From: Mycobacterium sp. E796
GTDB lineage: Bacteria > Actinomycetota > Actinomycetes > Mycobacteriales > Mycobacteriaceae
Length of the DNA: 49,914 nucleotides
Reading direction: 5' to 3'
Assembly (NCBI RefSeq): GCF_001672815.1
Contig: NZ_LZKK01000004.1
Coordinates: forward strand, 1 to 49,914
Translations under genes and position numbers: made by a program
The notes under the pieces: model-generated
Told to the model about the DNA's origin: nothing
What the model saw: only the letters and a program-made list of their open reading frames with translations
Database searches by the model: none
In this document: positions 1-7,653 of the stretch, one piece after another
Layout: every line of letters begins with the position of its first letter
Position numbering within the stretch: the stretch's first letter is position 1

Positions 1-77
1 ACCATTCGATGGGGACGACGCGCACCGAGGTGCTGTGCGCGAACTGCCACAGCCACCTGGGCCATGTGTTCGCCGGC
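1..77. repeat. Exact 77-bp inverted copy of part of msrB (323-399)
   Basis: Bases 1-77 are the perfect reverse complement of 323-399, which lie inside msrB. The match stops at base 78: the msrB copy would give g, and c is present. The copy encodes the Met-89 to Ala-110 stretch of MsrB, including the second zinc Cys pair, and then runs into unrelated sequence. A length of exactly 77 equals a common maximum k-mer of short-read assemblers and sits at the very edge of the window, so a graph-overlap or foldback artefact is the likeliest reading. A true inverted partial duplication cannot be excluded. Confidence 0.9.
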
Positions 78-134
78 CAGGGGTTGACGCCTCACCCGTC
101 ACTTTTGTCACCGGACGGTCGGGGTTGGCTTTCT

Positions 135-213
135 GCCCGCCTCAGAGCGACAACTCGCGGGGGTGCCGCGCGGGCTACCGCGCGGCCAATAACGTTGTCG
201 CTCTGAGGCGGGC
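135..213 (-). terminator. Strong stem-loop downstream of msrB, candidate terminator
   Basis: The 20 bases at 135-154 are perfectly complementary to those at 194-213, leaving a 39-base GC-rich loop. The hairpin starts 32 bases beyond the msrB stop on the minus strand. There is no clear U-tract, but mycobacterial terminators often lack one. It could instead be a dispersed palindromic repeat. The stem is directly visible; the terminator role is inferred from position. Confidence 0.4.
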
Positions 214-244
214 ACGTCGGCACATCCCGCCAACGGAGAACGCG

Positions 245-655
245 CTACGCGCCCGCCGGCACCAGGCGCAGCGAGATCGAGTTGATGCAGTACCGCTGAT
301 CGGTCGGCGTCGGATAGCCCTCGCCGGCGAACACATGGCCCAGGTGGCTGTGGCAGTTCGCGCACAGCACCTCGGTGCGCGTCGTCCCCATCGAATGGTC
401 GGGCCGCAGGATCACCGCGTCGGAGTTCGCCGGGTCGAAGAACGACGGCCAGCCGCAGTGCGACTCGAATTTCTCTGTGCTGCGGAACAATTCGGCGCCG
501 CACGCCCGACACTGGTAGATGCCTTCGGTCTTGGTGTCGGTGTATTCACCGGTGAACGGCCGCTCGGTGCCGGCCTGACGCAGCACGTGGAACTCTTCGG
601 GCGTCAGCTTCTGCCGCCACTCGTCGTCGGTCAGCTGCAGCTTGGGGGAAGTCAT
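245..655 (-). CDS. msrB: Peptide-methionine (R)-S-oxide reductase MsrB
   Basis: This 136-residue protein is a cytoplasmic MsrB that reduces methionine-R-sulfoxide in oxidised proteins, using thioredoxin-type reductant. It shows the whole family pattern: zinc-binding pairs C49/C52 and C98/C101, the GWPSF motif near residue 68, the HSHLGHVF stretch, and the RYCINS motif with nucleophile C123. Length is normal for the family. It is the last gene of a minus-strand run ribD-like / protease-like / aftC / msrB, starting 9 bases after the aftC stop. The same order occurs at Rv2671-Rv2674 of M. tuberculosis. A 77-base piece of this gene is repeated inverted at the window start. Confidence 0.97.
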   Translation of the reverse strand: MTSPKLQLTDDEWRQKLTPEEFHVLRQAGTERPFTGEYTDTKTEGIYQCRACGAELFRSTEKFESHCGWPSFFDPANSDAVILRPDHSMGTTRTEVLCANCHSHLGHVFAGEGYPTPTDQRYCINSISLRLVPAGA

Positions 656-664
656 GCGTCCACG

Positions 665-2011
665 CTAGCTCGAATGGCGGTGACCCGCTGCGCCCGGCTC
701 CGCCGCGCTTGCGATCACCGCGTCGCGCTCGTGGTCAACGGACAGCCAAGAAGGATCGATGCCCTCGTCCAGCCGGTTTTCGGCCTTGGCGTCCAGGTAA
801 CGGAAGTAGAGCACCGTGAACACCACGATCAGCAGCAGCGACCAGCCGTAGGTGATCTTCAGGTAGTGCAGCGCGCGGCCGTACCGCATGTGTTGGTAGA
901 TCAGCCAGTCGTCCAGCGCCAGGAACCCGTACACACCCAGCCACGCCGGCCAATTGCGGATCAGCGAGTTCTGCAGCACCACCGTCATCAAGAAGGGGAA
1001 CAGCATCATCGAGTAGTAGCCCTGGGCCAGCGGCAGCACCAGCCACGACCACAGCAGCAGCACGCCCGAGGAGCTGGTGTACCAGAACAGCGGGTCCCGG
1101 GTGCGGTAGTAGCGGTACAGCAGCCACAGCGCGCCGATCGCGAGCAGCGTGAACAGGACCCGCAGGAACACGATCAGCCAGGTGGGCAGCCCGAAGTACA
1201 CCCCGTTGCCCTCGATCGAGCTGTTGAAGTAGTCCCGGACGCCGCCGATGTAGGGAAGCGTGCGGGTGACGAAGTCCATCGGGTCGCTGACCAACGGCCA
1301 CGCGGCCGCGTTGATGACGACCGGAACCACGATCGCGGGCACCAGCGTCCGCCACTGGCGGTTCAGCAGCGGCAGCAACAGCAGCGGTCCCAGCACGGGT
1401 TTCAGCGTCAGCGTGAGCCCGATGACCGCTCCCGCCCACCACTGATGGCCCACCCGGCCGTCCAGCAGCCACCGCAGGAAAAGCACCTCGGCCAGCAGCA
1501 CGCAGCCGTTGATGTTGGTGAACACCAGCGTGCTCGTCACGCTTTCCGTGCAGAACATGGCCAGCAGCAGGGCGGGCGCGGCCACCGAGGACAGCGTGAA
1601 TTTGAACAGCCGCAGCAGCAGGTACCAGGCGAGCAGGATCGCGACGGTGTTGATTCCGATGAACAGATACCGCGACGGCGTGAAGGACAGGTATCCGAAG
1701 GGCGCCATCAACAACGTGCCGCCGGGCGGATACAGGTAGTGCGGGTCGACGTAGTCGAAGTGCTCGTTGTAGATGTCCCAGCCGCGCCGGAAGTTCAGCA
1801 CCGCCCGATAGACCGGCTTGAAATCGTCGGTGATGTTGCCGTTGAGCGTGAGGATGATGCTGCGGTGCAGCACCGACATGATGGCCAACGGCCACAACAC
1901 CGACCGCACGACCGCCGCGGTGCTCGGTGCGCTGGTGCGGGGACGGAACGCGGCCAGCAGCGAATCGCGCAGGCCGGTTCGGGTCGAGTCAGCTGCCGTC
2001 ACGAAGCGCAA
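665..2011 (-). CDS. aftC: Alpha-(1->3)-arabinofuranosyltransferase AftC
   Basis: This polytopic membrane glycosyltransferase (about 448 residues, GT-C fold, DUF2029/GT87 type) branches the arabinan of arabinogalactan and lipoarabinomannan, using decaprenyl-phospho-arabinose. About ten hydrophobic segments are visible. The first periplasmic loop carries the acidic GNITDDFKPVYRAVLNF stretch, where GT-C enzymes keep catalytic acidic residues. The FDYVDPHYLYPPGG and QGYYSMMLFPFL motifs match my memory of Rv2673. The start is uncertain: TTG at 2011 or GTG at 2002. Neither has a good ribosome binding site, which fits translational coupling to the gene ending at 2016. Assignment also rests on synteny with msrB. 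Confidence 0.9.
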   Translation of the reverse strand: MRFVTAADSTRTGLRDSLLAAFRPRTSAPSTAAVVRSVLWPLAIMSVLHRSIILTLNGNITDDFKPVYRAVLNFRRGWDIYNEHFDYVDPHYLYPPGGTLLMAPFGYLSFTPSRYLFIGINTVAILLAWYLLLRLFKFTLSSVAAPALLLAMFCTESVTSTLVFTNINGCVLLAEVLFLRWLLDGRVGHQWWAGAVIGLTLTLKPVLGPLLLLPLLNRQWRTLVPAIVVPVVINAAAWPLVSDPMDFVTRTLPYIGGVRDYFNSSIEGNGVYFGLPTWLIVFLRVLFTLLAIGALWLLYRYYRTRDPLFWYTSSSGVLLLWSWLVLPLAQGYYSMMLFPFLMTVVLQNSLIRNWPAWLGVYGFLALDDWLIYQHMRYGRALHYLKITYGWSLLLIVVFTVLYFRYLDAKAENRLDEGIDPSWLSVDHERDAVIASAAEPGAAGHRHSS

Positions 2012-2015
2012 AGTA

Positions 2016-3575
2016 TCAGGCGGGACAGTAGGTGTCGGTCCCGGGCAGTTTGCCGCTGTTGAGATAGCCGATCAACGGCGCGACGGCGCAGGGCGAATAG
2101 ATGCTGGCGCCGTGGCCGATGCCCTGCCACATCACCCGCTTGCTCGCCGCGTTGGCGTTGATGATCATCGCCGCGGTCGCGGCGGCCCCCTCGTTGCCGA
2201 CGATCGGGTCGTTCTGCACGCCCGCCAGCAGGACGTCGACCTTGAGGTCCTTGGGCGCCGCGGGCGGCGGAATCGTGGGCCAGTGCACGCATTTCACCAA
2301 GTTCAGCGCTGCCACGGTGCCGAACTGGGGATACAGCTTCGCCCACGCCACCACGAGTTCGCGCACCCGGTCGGGGGTCGGCCGGTTGATGGAATCGCTG
2401 CAGGAGTTGACGAACTGGCCGTCCGAGTCGGTGAGGGCGTACGCGTGGGCGATGAGGTTGTTCAGCTGGTTGGCGTCCCCGGAGCGGGCGGCCGCCAGCG
2501 CGCCGGCCAGGCTCTGGGTGGCGCCGACGCGTCCGCCGGAGGGGAAGCCCAACGCGACGGCGATGGCGGTGGCCACCGCGGACACCGGCGCGCCGCCGGG
2601 CCCCTTGCCCGCGCGGGCGTCGGCCAGCATCGCGCTGATGGCGCCCTTGGGGTCCGGGCCCAGCGGGCAGTTGACGGCGACGCACTGCGCGGCGAACGCG
2701 TCGAGCGCGGCCTGCTGGCCCCTGACCTGTTGCTCGGCGGCGGCTTCGGCGTTGACGCCCAACGCAATTGGGGAGTCGAGGATCAGCCGGGCGACCCGGT
2801 CGGGCCGCGACGCGGCATAGGCCAGCGCCACCTGGGCGCCATTGCCGATCCCGACCAGCGCGACCGCCGGCACGTCCCACAGGCTGCGCAGGCGCTCGAT
2901 GTCGGAGGCGGCGTGCGAGTTGTCGTACGCCGAGGAGCCCGGGGCGATGGCGTCGGTGCAGTTGGTGGTGGCGGTGTTGGAGATGTCGGACAGGTTGGCG
3001 ACCGGGTCGTCGCCGGCCTGGAACTGCGCCTGGTCGCGCATGGCCTGGCGGTCGAGCTGGTCGCGGCAGTCGATGGGGCTCGACATGCCGATGCCACGGC
3101 GGTCGACGGCCACGATCGGGTGGGTTTGCAGCACGTCGGCGCCGCCCCGGGCGAGCCAGGCCGGCAGCTGCGTCGACGACGGCAGGTCCGAGCCCGTGGT
3201 GAAGACGAGCGGCCCGGCGTCGTGCGGCGTCTTGTCCGAGCGCGCGCGGACCACGCCGATGCTCAGCGTTCCCGACCCGCCGCCCGTCGGGTCGAGGTCG
3301 GCGTCGTAGTTCGCGCAGTCCAGCTGCACGCCGGGTGCCGCGGGGACAGCCGCGTCGCCGAACACCTTCGCCGTGCAGTCACGCCAGGACAGGTCGTTCT
3401 TGGGTGCGGCGATCGGCGGGGGACCGGCCGGCGGGGGTTTCGAGGTGGCCGCACCCTGCGGTCGGGCGCCGGAATCGGTGGCGAAGCGCGGGTCCGCGCC
3501 CAGGCCGGGGACGCAGCCGGCGACTAGCGCGCTCACCGCCACCAGGATTGTGGCGGACGCGATATGCCGACTCAT
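2016..3575 (-). CDS. Secreted lipoprotein, alpha/beta-hydrolase (protease-like, Rv2672-type)
   Basis: The product is about 519 residues, with a signal peptide ending in a lipobox (LVAGC), a Pro-rich linker, then a tripeptidyl-peptidase-like alpha/beta-hydrolase fold with a TAP-like C-terminal part. Six or more cysteines suggest disulfides outside the membrane. The nucleophile elbow reads VGIGNGAQ, so the expected Ser of GxSxG is Gly. A candidate Asp (QNDPIV) and His (GIGHGAS) are still present. M. tuberculosis Rv2672, annotated as a possible secreted protease, sits in the same place between ribD-like and aftC. The loss of Ser argues against ordinary hydrolase activity. ATG 3575 is chosen; GTG 3584 is an alternative. 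Confidence 0.88.
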   Translation of the reverse strand: MSRHIASATILVAVSALVAGCVPGLGADPRFATDSGARPQGAATSKPPPAGPPPIAAPKNDLSWRDCTAKVFGDAAVPAAPGVQLDCANYDADLDPTGGGSGTLSIGVVRARSDKTPHDAGPLVFTTGSDLPSSTQLPAWLARGGADVLQTHPIVAVDRRGIGMSSPIDCRDQLDRQAMRDQAQFQAGDDPVANLSDISNTATTNCTDAIAPGSSAYDNSHAASDIERLRSLWDVPAVALVGIGNGAQVALAYAASRPDRVARLILDSPIALGVNAEAAAEQQVRGQQAALDAFAAQCVAVNCPLGPDPKGAISAMLADARAGKGPGGAPVSAVATAIAVALGFPSGGRVGATQSLAGALAAARSGDANQLNNLIAHAYALTDSDGQFVNSCSDSINRPTPDRVRELVVAWAKLYPQFGTVAALNLVKCVHWPTIPPPAAPKDLKVDVLLAGVQNDPIVGNEGAAATAAMIINANAASKRVMWQGIGHGASIYSPCAVAPLIGYLNSGKLPGTDTYCPA

Positions 3576-3599
3576 GCCGACCACAGTAGCTTCGACTTT

Positions 3600-4355
3600 T
3601 CAGCCCCGGACGTAACGGGCGTATAGGTAGCCGGCGTCGTCGGTGAGCAGGTGGGCGCGGCACATGCGGGTCAGCACCTGGCCCGGGCCCGTCGCGATGC
3701 GCCGGGCCAGCCCGCCGACCAGGTAGGGCGCGATGGTCAGGCACAGCTCGTCGAGCAGGTCGCGGTCGACGAACGCGCCGAGCAGCATCGGGCCGCCCTC
3801 GGTCAGCACGCGGCGCATGCCGCGCGCCGCCAGGGCCGCCAGCAGGGCGGCTTCGTCGACAACACCGGGATCGCCGCCGGAGCAGTCGAGCACCTCGCAC
3901 AGGTCACCGAGTCGCCGGCTCGTCTCCGCGGCCGCCGCCGCGCAGGTGATCACCAGGGGCGGCACCTCGGTGCGGGTGAACACCGCCATGTCGCGGTCGA
4001 GGCGGCCCGACTTGGTGACGATCGCCAGCTGCGGGACCTCGCTTTGCCCGCGGGTCTGCCGCCCCTGTCGCTGCGCGACGGCCAGGTGCGCGCCGGAATA
4101 GCCCTCGATGCGCACCGTGCCCGCGCCGACCACGATCACGTCGGCCAGTTCGCGCAGCAGGTTGAAGATCTGCCGGTCGCCGGGCCCGCCCATGGTGCCG
4201 CTGCTGCCGTCGGCGGTGGCGCCGCCGTCCACGCTTGTGATGAAATTCGCCCGCACGCACGTGCCGTCGATGTCCGGATAGCCGTAGAGGCGGGCGAGTT
4301 CGGCGTCGTCGATTTCCCGCGTCGACCCGAGCAGCGTCAACCGGGTCTCTGGCAT
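3600..4355 (-). CDS. RibD C-terminal-type NADPH reductase (Rv2671-like)
   Basis: This 251-residue single-domain protein of the RibD reductase family has no deaminase domain. The NFITSVDGG motif (residues 38-46) forms part of the substrate and NADPH pocket, VVGAGT (75-80) is the dinucleotide loop, and TEGGPMLLGAF lies near residue 190. The M. tuberculosis homologue Rv2671 is known to supply dihydrofolate-reductase-like activity when overexpressed and is linked to para-aminosalicylate resistance. The role in riboflavin synthesis is uncertain. It heads the minus-strand run to msrB and stands back to back with the ATPase gene; its start lies about 35 bases from the start chosen for that gene. Confidence 0.9.
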   Translation of the reverse strand: MPETRLTLLGSTREIDDAELARLYGYPDIDGTCVRANFITSVDGGATADGSSGTMGGPGDRQIFNLLRELADVIVVGAGTVRIEGYSGAHLAVAQRQGRQTRGQSEVPQLAIVTKSGRLDRDMAVFTRTEVPPLVITCAAAAAETSRRLGDLCEVLDCSGGDPGVVDEAALLAALAARGMRRVLTEGGPMLLGAFVDRDLLDELCLTIAPYLVGGLARRIATGPGQVLTRMCRAHLLTDDAGYLYARYVRG

Positions 4356-4389
4356 GAGCTTGATTGCAGCACGCCGCTACAGTTCCTGC

Positions 4390-5430
4390 ATGCACGGGGG
4401 CCGCGTGGGGCATCTGGTGGATCGGCATCCGACCGTGTCGCCGGAGCGATTGATCGCCCAATTGCGGCCGCCGCCAACGTTCGCGGACGTGAGCTTCGCG
4501 TCGTATCGGCCCGATCCGGGGGAACCGAGCCAGGCGGCCGCCGTCGCGGCCTGCCAGGACTTCTGCCGGGAGGCCGTGGAGCGGCGGGCCGGCCGCCGAA
4601 AACTGTTGGGCAAGCGCGCCGTGCTGCCCGGCGTCGGGCTGTATCTCGACGGCGGCTTCGGCGTGGGCAAGACGCACCTGCTCGCCTCGGCCTACTATCA
4701 ACTGCCGGGGGAAGGGCCGCAGCCGCCAACACCCAAGGCGTTCGCCACCTTTGGCGAGCTCACCCAGCTCGCCGGGGTGTTCGGCTACGTCGAATGCATC
4801 GACATGCTGGCCGGTTACACGGCGGTGTGCATCGACGAGTTCGAGCTCGACGATCCCGGCAACACCACCCTGATCTCGCGGCTGCTCTCCTCGTTGGTGG
4901 AGCGGGGGGTGTCGGTGGCGGCCACCTCGAACACCCTGCCCGAGCAGCTCGGCGAGGGCCGCTTCGCCGCGCAGGACTTCCTGCGCGAGATCAACACGCT
5001 GGCAAGCATTTTCACCACGGTGCGGATCGAGGGGCCCGACTACCGGCATCGCGGGCTGCCACCGGCGCCGCAGCCGCTGTCGGACGAGGAGGTCGTCGCG
5101 CGCGCCGCGACCGTCGAGGGGGCGACGCTGGACGATTTCGACGCGCTGTGCGCGCATCTGGCCACCATGCACCCGTCGCGGTATCTGACGTTGATCGAGG
5201 GCGTGACGGCGGTGTTCCTGACCGGCGTGCACGGCATCGACGACCAGAACGTGGCCCTGAGGCTGGTGTCGTTGACCGACCGGCTTTACGACGCCGGCAT
5301 CCCGGTTGTCGCCTCCGGCGCGCGGCTGGACACCGTGTTCAGCGAGGAGATGCTGGCCGGTGGCTATCGAAAGAAATATCTGCGGGCTACGTCGCGGCTG
5401 GTGGCGCTGACCCAAGGTCGCGAACCATGA
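4390..5430 (+). CDS. zapE: ZapE/AFG1-family ATPase (Rv2670c-like)
   Basis: This P-loop ATPase of about 346 residues has Walker A GGFGVGKT (about residues 88-96), Walker B AVCIDEFELDD (about 146-156), and the sensor-1 region SVAATSNTLPE. ZapE/AFG1 proteins are AAA+-like cytoplasmic ATPases tied to cell division in E. coli and to mitochondrial membrane-protein quality control. The mycobacterial role is not established. It is the only plus-strand gene in this conserved block. Its 3' end overlaps the convergent acetyltransferase gene by 44 bases. ATG 4390 is taken because the conserved-looking sequence begins there. An in-frame ATG at 4354 would overlap the divergent reductase start codon. Confidence 0.88.
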   Translation: MHGGRVGHLVDRHPTVSPERLIAQLRPPPTFADVSFASYRPDPGEPSQAAAVAACQDFCREAVERRAGRRKLLGKRAVLPGVGLYLDGGFGVGKTHLLASAYYQLPGEGPQPPTPKAFATFGELTQLAGVFGYVECIDMLAGYTAVCIDEFELDDPGNTTLISRLLSSLVERGVSVAATSNTLPEQLGEGRFAAQDFLREINTLASIFTTVRIEGPDYRHRGLPPAPQPLSDEEVVARAATVEGATLDDFDALCAHLATMHPSRYLTLIEGVTAVFLTGVHGIDDQNVALRLVSLTDRLYDAGIPVVASGARLDTVFSEEMLAGGYRKKYLRATSRLVALTQGREP

Positions 5431-5923
5431 GGTAGTCGTTCTCGAGGCGGGCGCCCACCCGAAAGGTCCTGGTGCCGTTGACCGTAAAGCCGTGCTTGGC
5501 GTAAAAGCGTTGCGCGCGTTGGTTTGCCTGGTTGACGCCCAGCCAGACGCGGTGCGCGCCCCACTTTTCGGCGGTCGCCACGCTGAGCTCCATCAGCGCC
5601 GCCGCCGCCCCGGTGCCGTGGTGTTCGGGCAGCACGTAGATCTTCGACAGCTCGGCGGAGTCGGTGCCGTCACGAATCACCATGGCGTAGCCGATGATTC
5701 GGCCGCCCCGCGCGGCGGTGATGACCGCGCGATCCGGATCGGCCAGGTATTCCGCGAAGCGCTCCGCCGACAGGTTGGCGTTGATGAACGACGCGATGTC
5801 GTCAGGGGCCGTCGCGGGCGGGCAGGCCAGCGGAAAGGTTTGCGCAGCAACGGCAGCCAGGTCCCCGGCGTCAACCGAACCCGTCGCGAGCGTCAGAGAT
5901 TCCCCGCGGATCACAGATTCCAT
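5387..5923 (-). CDS. GNAT-family N-acetyltransferase (Rv2669-like)
   Basis: This 178-residue GNAT protein has the acetyl-CoA pyrophosphate loop LPEHHGTGAAAAL at about residues 98-110, preceded by the beta-strand ELSKIYV. The C-terminal NQRAQRFYAKHGF motif is typical of this fold. The substrate is unknown. Its ATG overlaps the 3' end of the upstream exported-protein gene by 13 bases, implying coupling. Its own 3' end overlaps the convergent ATPase gene by 44 bases. A longer in-frame reading back to 6256 exists but would cover most of the neighbouring gene, so it is rejected. Confidence 0.92.
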   Translation of the reverse strand: MESVIRGESLTLATGSVDAGDLAAVAAQTFPLACPPATAPDDIASFINANLSAERFAEYLADPDRAVITAARGGRIIGYAMVIRDGTDSAELSKIYVLPEHHGTGAAAALMELSVATAEKWGAHRVWLGVNQANQRAQRFYAKHGFTVNGTRTFRVGARLENDYLMVRDLGSAPPAAT

Positions 5924-6420
5924 TGGGCGAGGTGATAGCCCGTCTTCTTGTCCAGCAGGACCACGGTGGAGACCGGGTCGCGGTAGGCGTCCCAATACAC
6001 CGCGCCGCGCACGATCGCCCCGTTCGGCGCATTGACGAGGACGTTGTCCAGCGCGTCGGGCGCGTCGGAGGCCCGCGGCTTGTAGGCGTCGGCGAACGGG
6101 GTCACGCCGTCGAAGCTGAACTCGGTCGCCATGATGAACGGATTGGGCACCTGGACCGCGCGAATCGTCACATCGGCGCGGTCGACGGTGCTGCCCGGGA
6201 AGCTTTTGATCGGAACGCCCTCGCGGGTGTAGCCGAATCCCGGGGGCGGGTCGCATGGGGCCACGCTGCTGACGGTGACGTCGGCGATGTACTTGCCGGT
6301 GTCCACCCGCAGGGTGTCGCCGAGGTGACCGATCGGCGCGTCACCCGCCCACGCGCGCGGCGCGGGGACGTTCGCGATCGCGACGATCAGTGTGGACAAG
6401 GCAATCAGCCAGCGGCGCAT
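5911..6420 (-). CDS. Exported protein (Rv2668-like)
   Basis: This 169-residue protein has a clear N-terminal signal peptide (MRRWLIALSTLIVAIANVP, cleaved around RAWA). The mature part is beta-rich, with GHLGDTLRVDTG, then FIMATEFSFDGV, then a C-terminal GAVYWDAY segment. This layout recalls the immunoglobulin-like MPT63/DUF1942 exported proteins, but the resemblance is tentative. It lies between clpC2 and the acetyltransferase in the same direction, 21 bases after the clpC2 stop. Position matches Rv2668, described as a possible exported protein. Function is unknown. Confidence 0.85.
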   Translation of the reverse strand: MRRWLIALSTLIVAIANVPAPRAWAGDAPIGHLGDTLRVDTGKYIADVTVSSVAPCDPPPGFGYTREGVPIKSFPGSTVDRADVTIRAVQVPNPFIMATEFSFDGVTPFADAYKPRASDAPDALDNVLVNAPNGAIVRGAVYWDAYRDPVSTVVLLDKKTGYHLAQWNL

Positions 6421-6441
6421 CCTCGCATGATTGCACAGGCG

Positions 6442-7179
6442 CTACGGCGAAGGGGAGGGGTCGCTCCCGGCGCTCAGCGATTCGAGCGCATCGACCAAAT
6501 CCGTCTCGACGCGCTCCTTGTCGACGCCGCACCGGTGCAGTGGCCCCGCACCGTCCTCGAGTTCGAGCAGCGCCAGCAGCAGGTGTTCGGTGCCGATGTA
6601 GTTGTGGCCCAGGCGAAGTGCCTCGCGGAAGGTCAGCTCCAGCGCCTTGCGCGCCGGGCCGCTGAACGGGATGAGCTCGGGGGGTTCGCCGGCCGCCGGG
6701 GGCAGGCTGACGGCCGCCCGGATCGTGTCGGGGTCCACCTTCTGCTTCTTCAGCAGCACCGTCGCCAGCGCGGCCGGGTCGGTGAGCAGGCCGAGTAGCA
6801 GGTGGTCGGGGGTGATCTCGCTGTTGCCGGCCTCGTGCGCGGCGTTCTGGGCCGCCACCACCGCGCTGCGCGCCCGGGGCGTGAACCGCCCGAAGCCTTG
6901 CTCGGGGTCCAGCGTGGTGGGCTCGGCGCGGGGGACGAACCGCTTTTGGGCGGCCTGCTTGGTGACGCCCATGCTCTTGCCGATGTCGGTCCAGGAGGCT
7001 CCCGAGCGGCGGGCCTGGTCGACGAAGTGCCCGATCAGGTGGTCGGCGACCTCGCCGAGGTGCTCAGCGGCCAGGACGGCGTCGGCGAGCTGGTCCAGCA
7101 CGTCCGGGTGCACCCGTTTGATGGCGTTGATGAGCTCGTCGAGGCGGACGGGGTAGGCGATCGGGGTCGGTTCGGACAT
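6442..7179 (-). CDS. clpC2: ClpC2, Clp N-domain protein with N-terminal DNA-binding segment
   Basis: This 245-residue protein has two parts. Residues 60-81 form a helix-turn-helix-like segment (WTDIGKSMGVTKQAAQKRF). Residues 95-235 hold two Clp N-terminal repeats (FTPRARSAVVAAQ... and FSGPARKALELTF...), resembling the N-domain of ClpC1 without any ATPase module. In M. tuberculosis the homologue Rv2667 is called ClpC2. It has been reported to bind cyclomarin and shield ClpC1 from that antibiotic, with expression under its own control. Two identical-half-site palindromes immediately upstream fit such autoregulation. It leads the run clpC2 / exported protein / acetyltransferase. Confidence 0.92.
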   Translation of the reverse strand: MSEPTPIAYPVRLDELINAIKRVHPDVLDQLADAVLAAEHLGEVADHLIGHFVDQARRSGASWTDIGKSMGVTKQAAQKRFVPRAEPTTLDPEQGFGRFTPRARSAVVAAQNAAHEAGNSEITPDHLLLGLLTDPAALATVLLKKQKVDPDTIRAAVSLPPAAGEPPELIPFSGPARKALELTFREALRLGHNYIGTEHLLLALLELEDGAGPLHRCGVDKERVETDLVDALESLSAGSDPSPSP

Positions 7180-7182
7180 GCC

Positions 7183-7199
7183 GTCAACGGTAGGTTGAC
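7183..7199. promoter_or_regulatory. Palindromic operator 1 upstream of clpC2
   Basis: GTCAAC-GGTAG-GTTGAC is a perfect 6+6 inverted repeat with a 5-base spacer. It begins 3 bases before the clpC2 start codon. A second copy with the same half-sites lies 29 bases further upstream. This arrangement is typical of a dimeric regulator; the HTH segment of ClpC2 is the obvious candidate binder. Confidence 0.7.
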
Positions 7200-7211
7200 G
7201 AATGCGAGATT

Positions 7212-7228
7212 GTCAACCTCAAGTTGAC
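7212..7228. promoter_or_regulatory. Palindromic operator 2 upstream of clpC2
   Basis: GTCAAC-CTCAA-GTTGAC repeats the half-sites and 5-base spacing of operator 1, with centres 29 bases apart, close to three helical turns. Both lie in the gap between clpC2 (minus) and the DUF732 gene (plus), so either could be controlled. Being nearest clpC2 favours autoregulation. Confidence 0.7.
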
Positions 7229-7278
7229 GCCCCGTTTTGGGTGCGGCCGTCCGTCGCCTCTGGCACGATCAGGGGGCC

Positions 7279-7611
7279 GTGAAACCGTTGATTCTCACGT
7301 TGACGAGCCTTGCCGCCCTGGTCGGCATGGCCGCGCCCGCGCGGGCGGACTACACCGACGACAGCTTCCTCACCTCGCTGCGCGCGGCCGGCATCACCTT
7401 CCCCGACCCGGGACCGGCAATCGGTGCCGGGAAATGGGTGTGCGACGCGGTGAGCAGGGGGACGCAGATGGTGGACGTCGTCAAGACGATCCAGGCCCAG
7501 AACCCCGGGCTGCACGGGGACAACGCGGCCCGGTTCACCGCGATCGCGGCCAACGTGTATTGCCCGCAAACCCTGGCCGCCAGTGGCGGGAAGGTCGACG
7601 GCGCCTCGTAG
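7279..7611 (+). CDS. Secreted DUF732 protein
   Basis: This 110-residue exported protein has a signal peptide (KPLILTLTSLAALVGMAAPARA) and a mature DUF732 domain of about 80 residues. The domain has the usual DDSFLTSLRAAGI start, a Cys after GKWV and a Cys at NVYCPQ, likely a disulfide. DUF732 proteins are abundant in mycobacteria and have no known function. GTG 7279 is chosen because it begins the signal peptide. The gene stands alone, divergent from clpC2. Confidence 0.85.
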   Translation: MKPLILTLTSLAALVGMAAPARADYTDDSFLTSLRAAGITFPDPGPAIGAGKWVCDAVSRGTQMVDVVKTIQAQNPGLHGDNAARFTAIAANVYCPQTLAASGGKVDGAS

Positions 7612-7653
7612 CGTCACTGGATTTTTACAAACACGCCGGCCAACGGCGGGTTA

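Noticed and set aside
9..206. 65-codon ORF at the window start resembling MsrB
   Set aside because: Its MsrB-like part is the 77-base inverted copy; the rest is unrelated, so it is not an independent gene.
35..2062. 675-codon plus-strand ORF over msrB and aftC
   Set aside because: It is antisense to two well-supported genes, is rich in Arg, Gln, His and Val as expected of a high-GC shadow frame, and has no motif.
1818..3527. 569-codon plus-strand ORF opposite the protease-like gene
   Set aside because: It mirrors the codon phase of the Rv2672-type gene and shows Gly/Arg/Val shadow composition with no domain.
3651..5435. 594-codon plus-strand ORF over the reductase and ATPase genes
   Set aside because: Shadow frame. 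The ATPase is encoded in another frame with intact Walker motifs.
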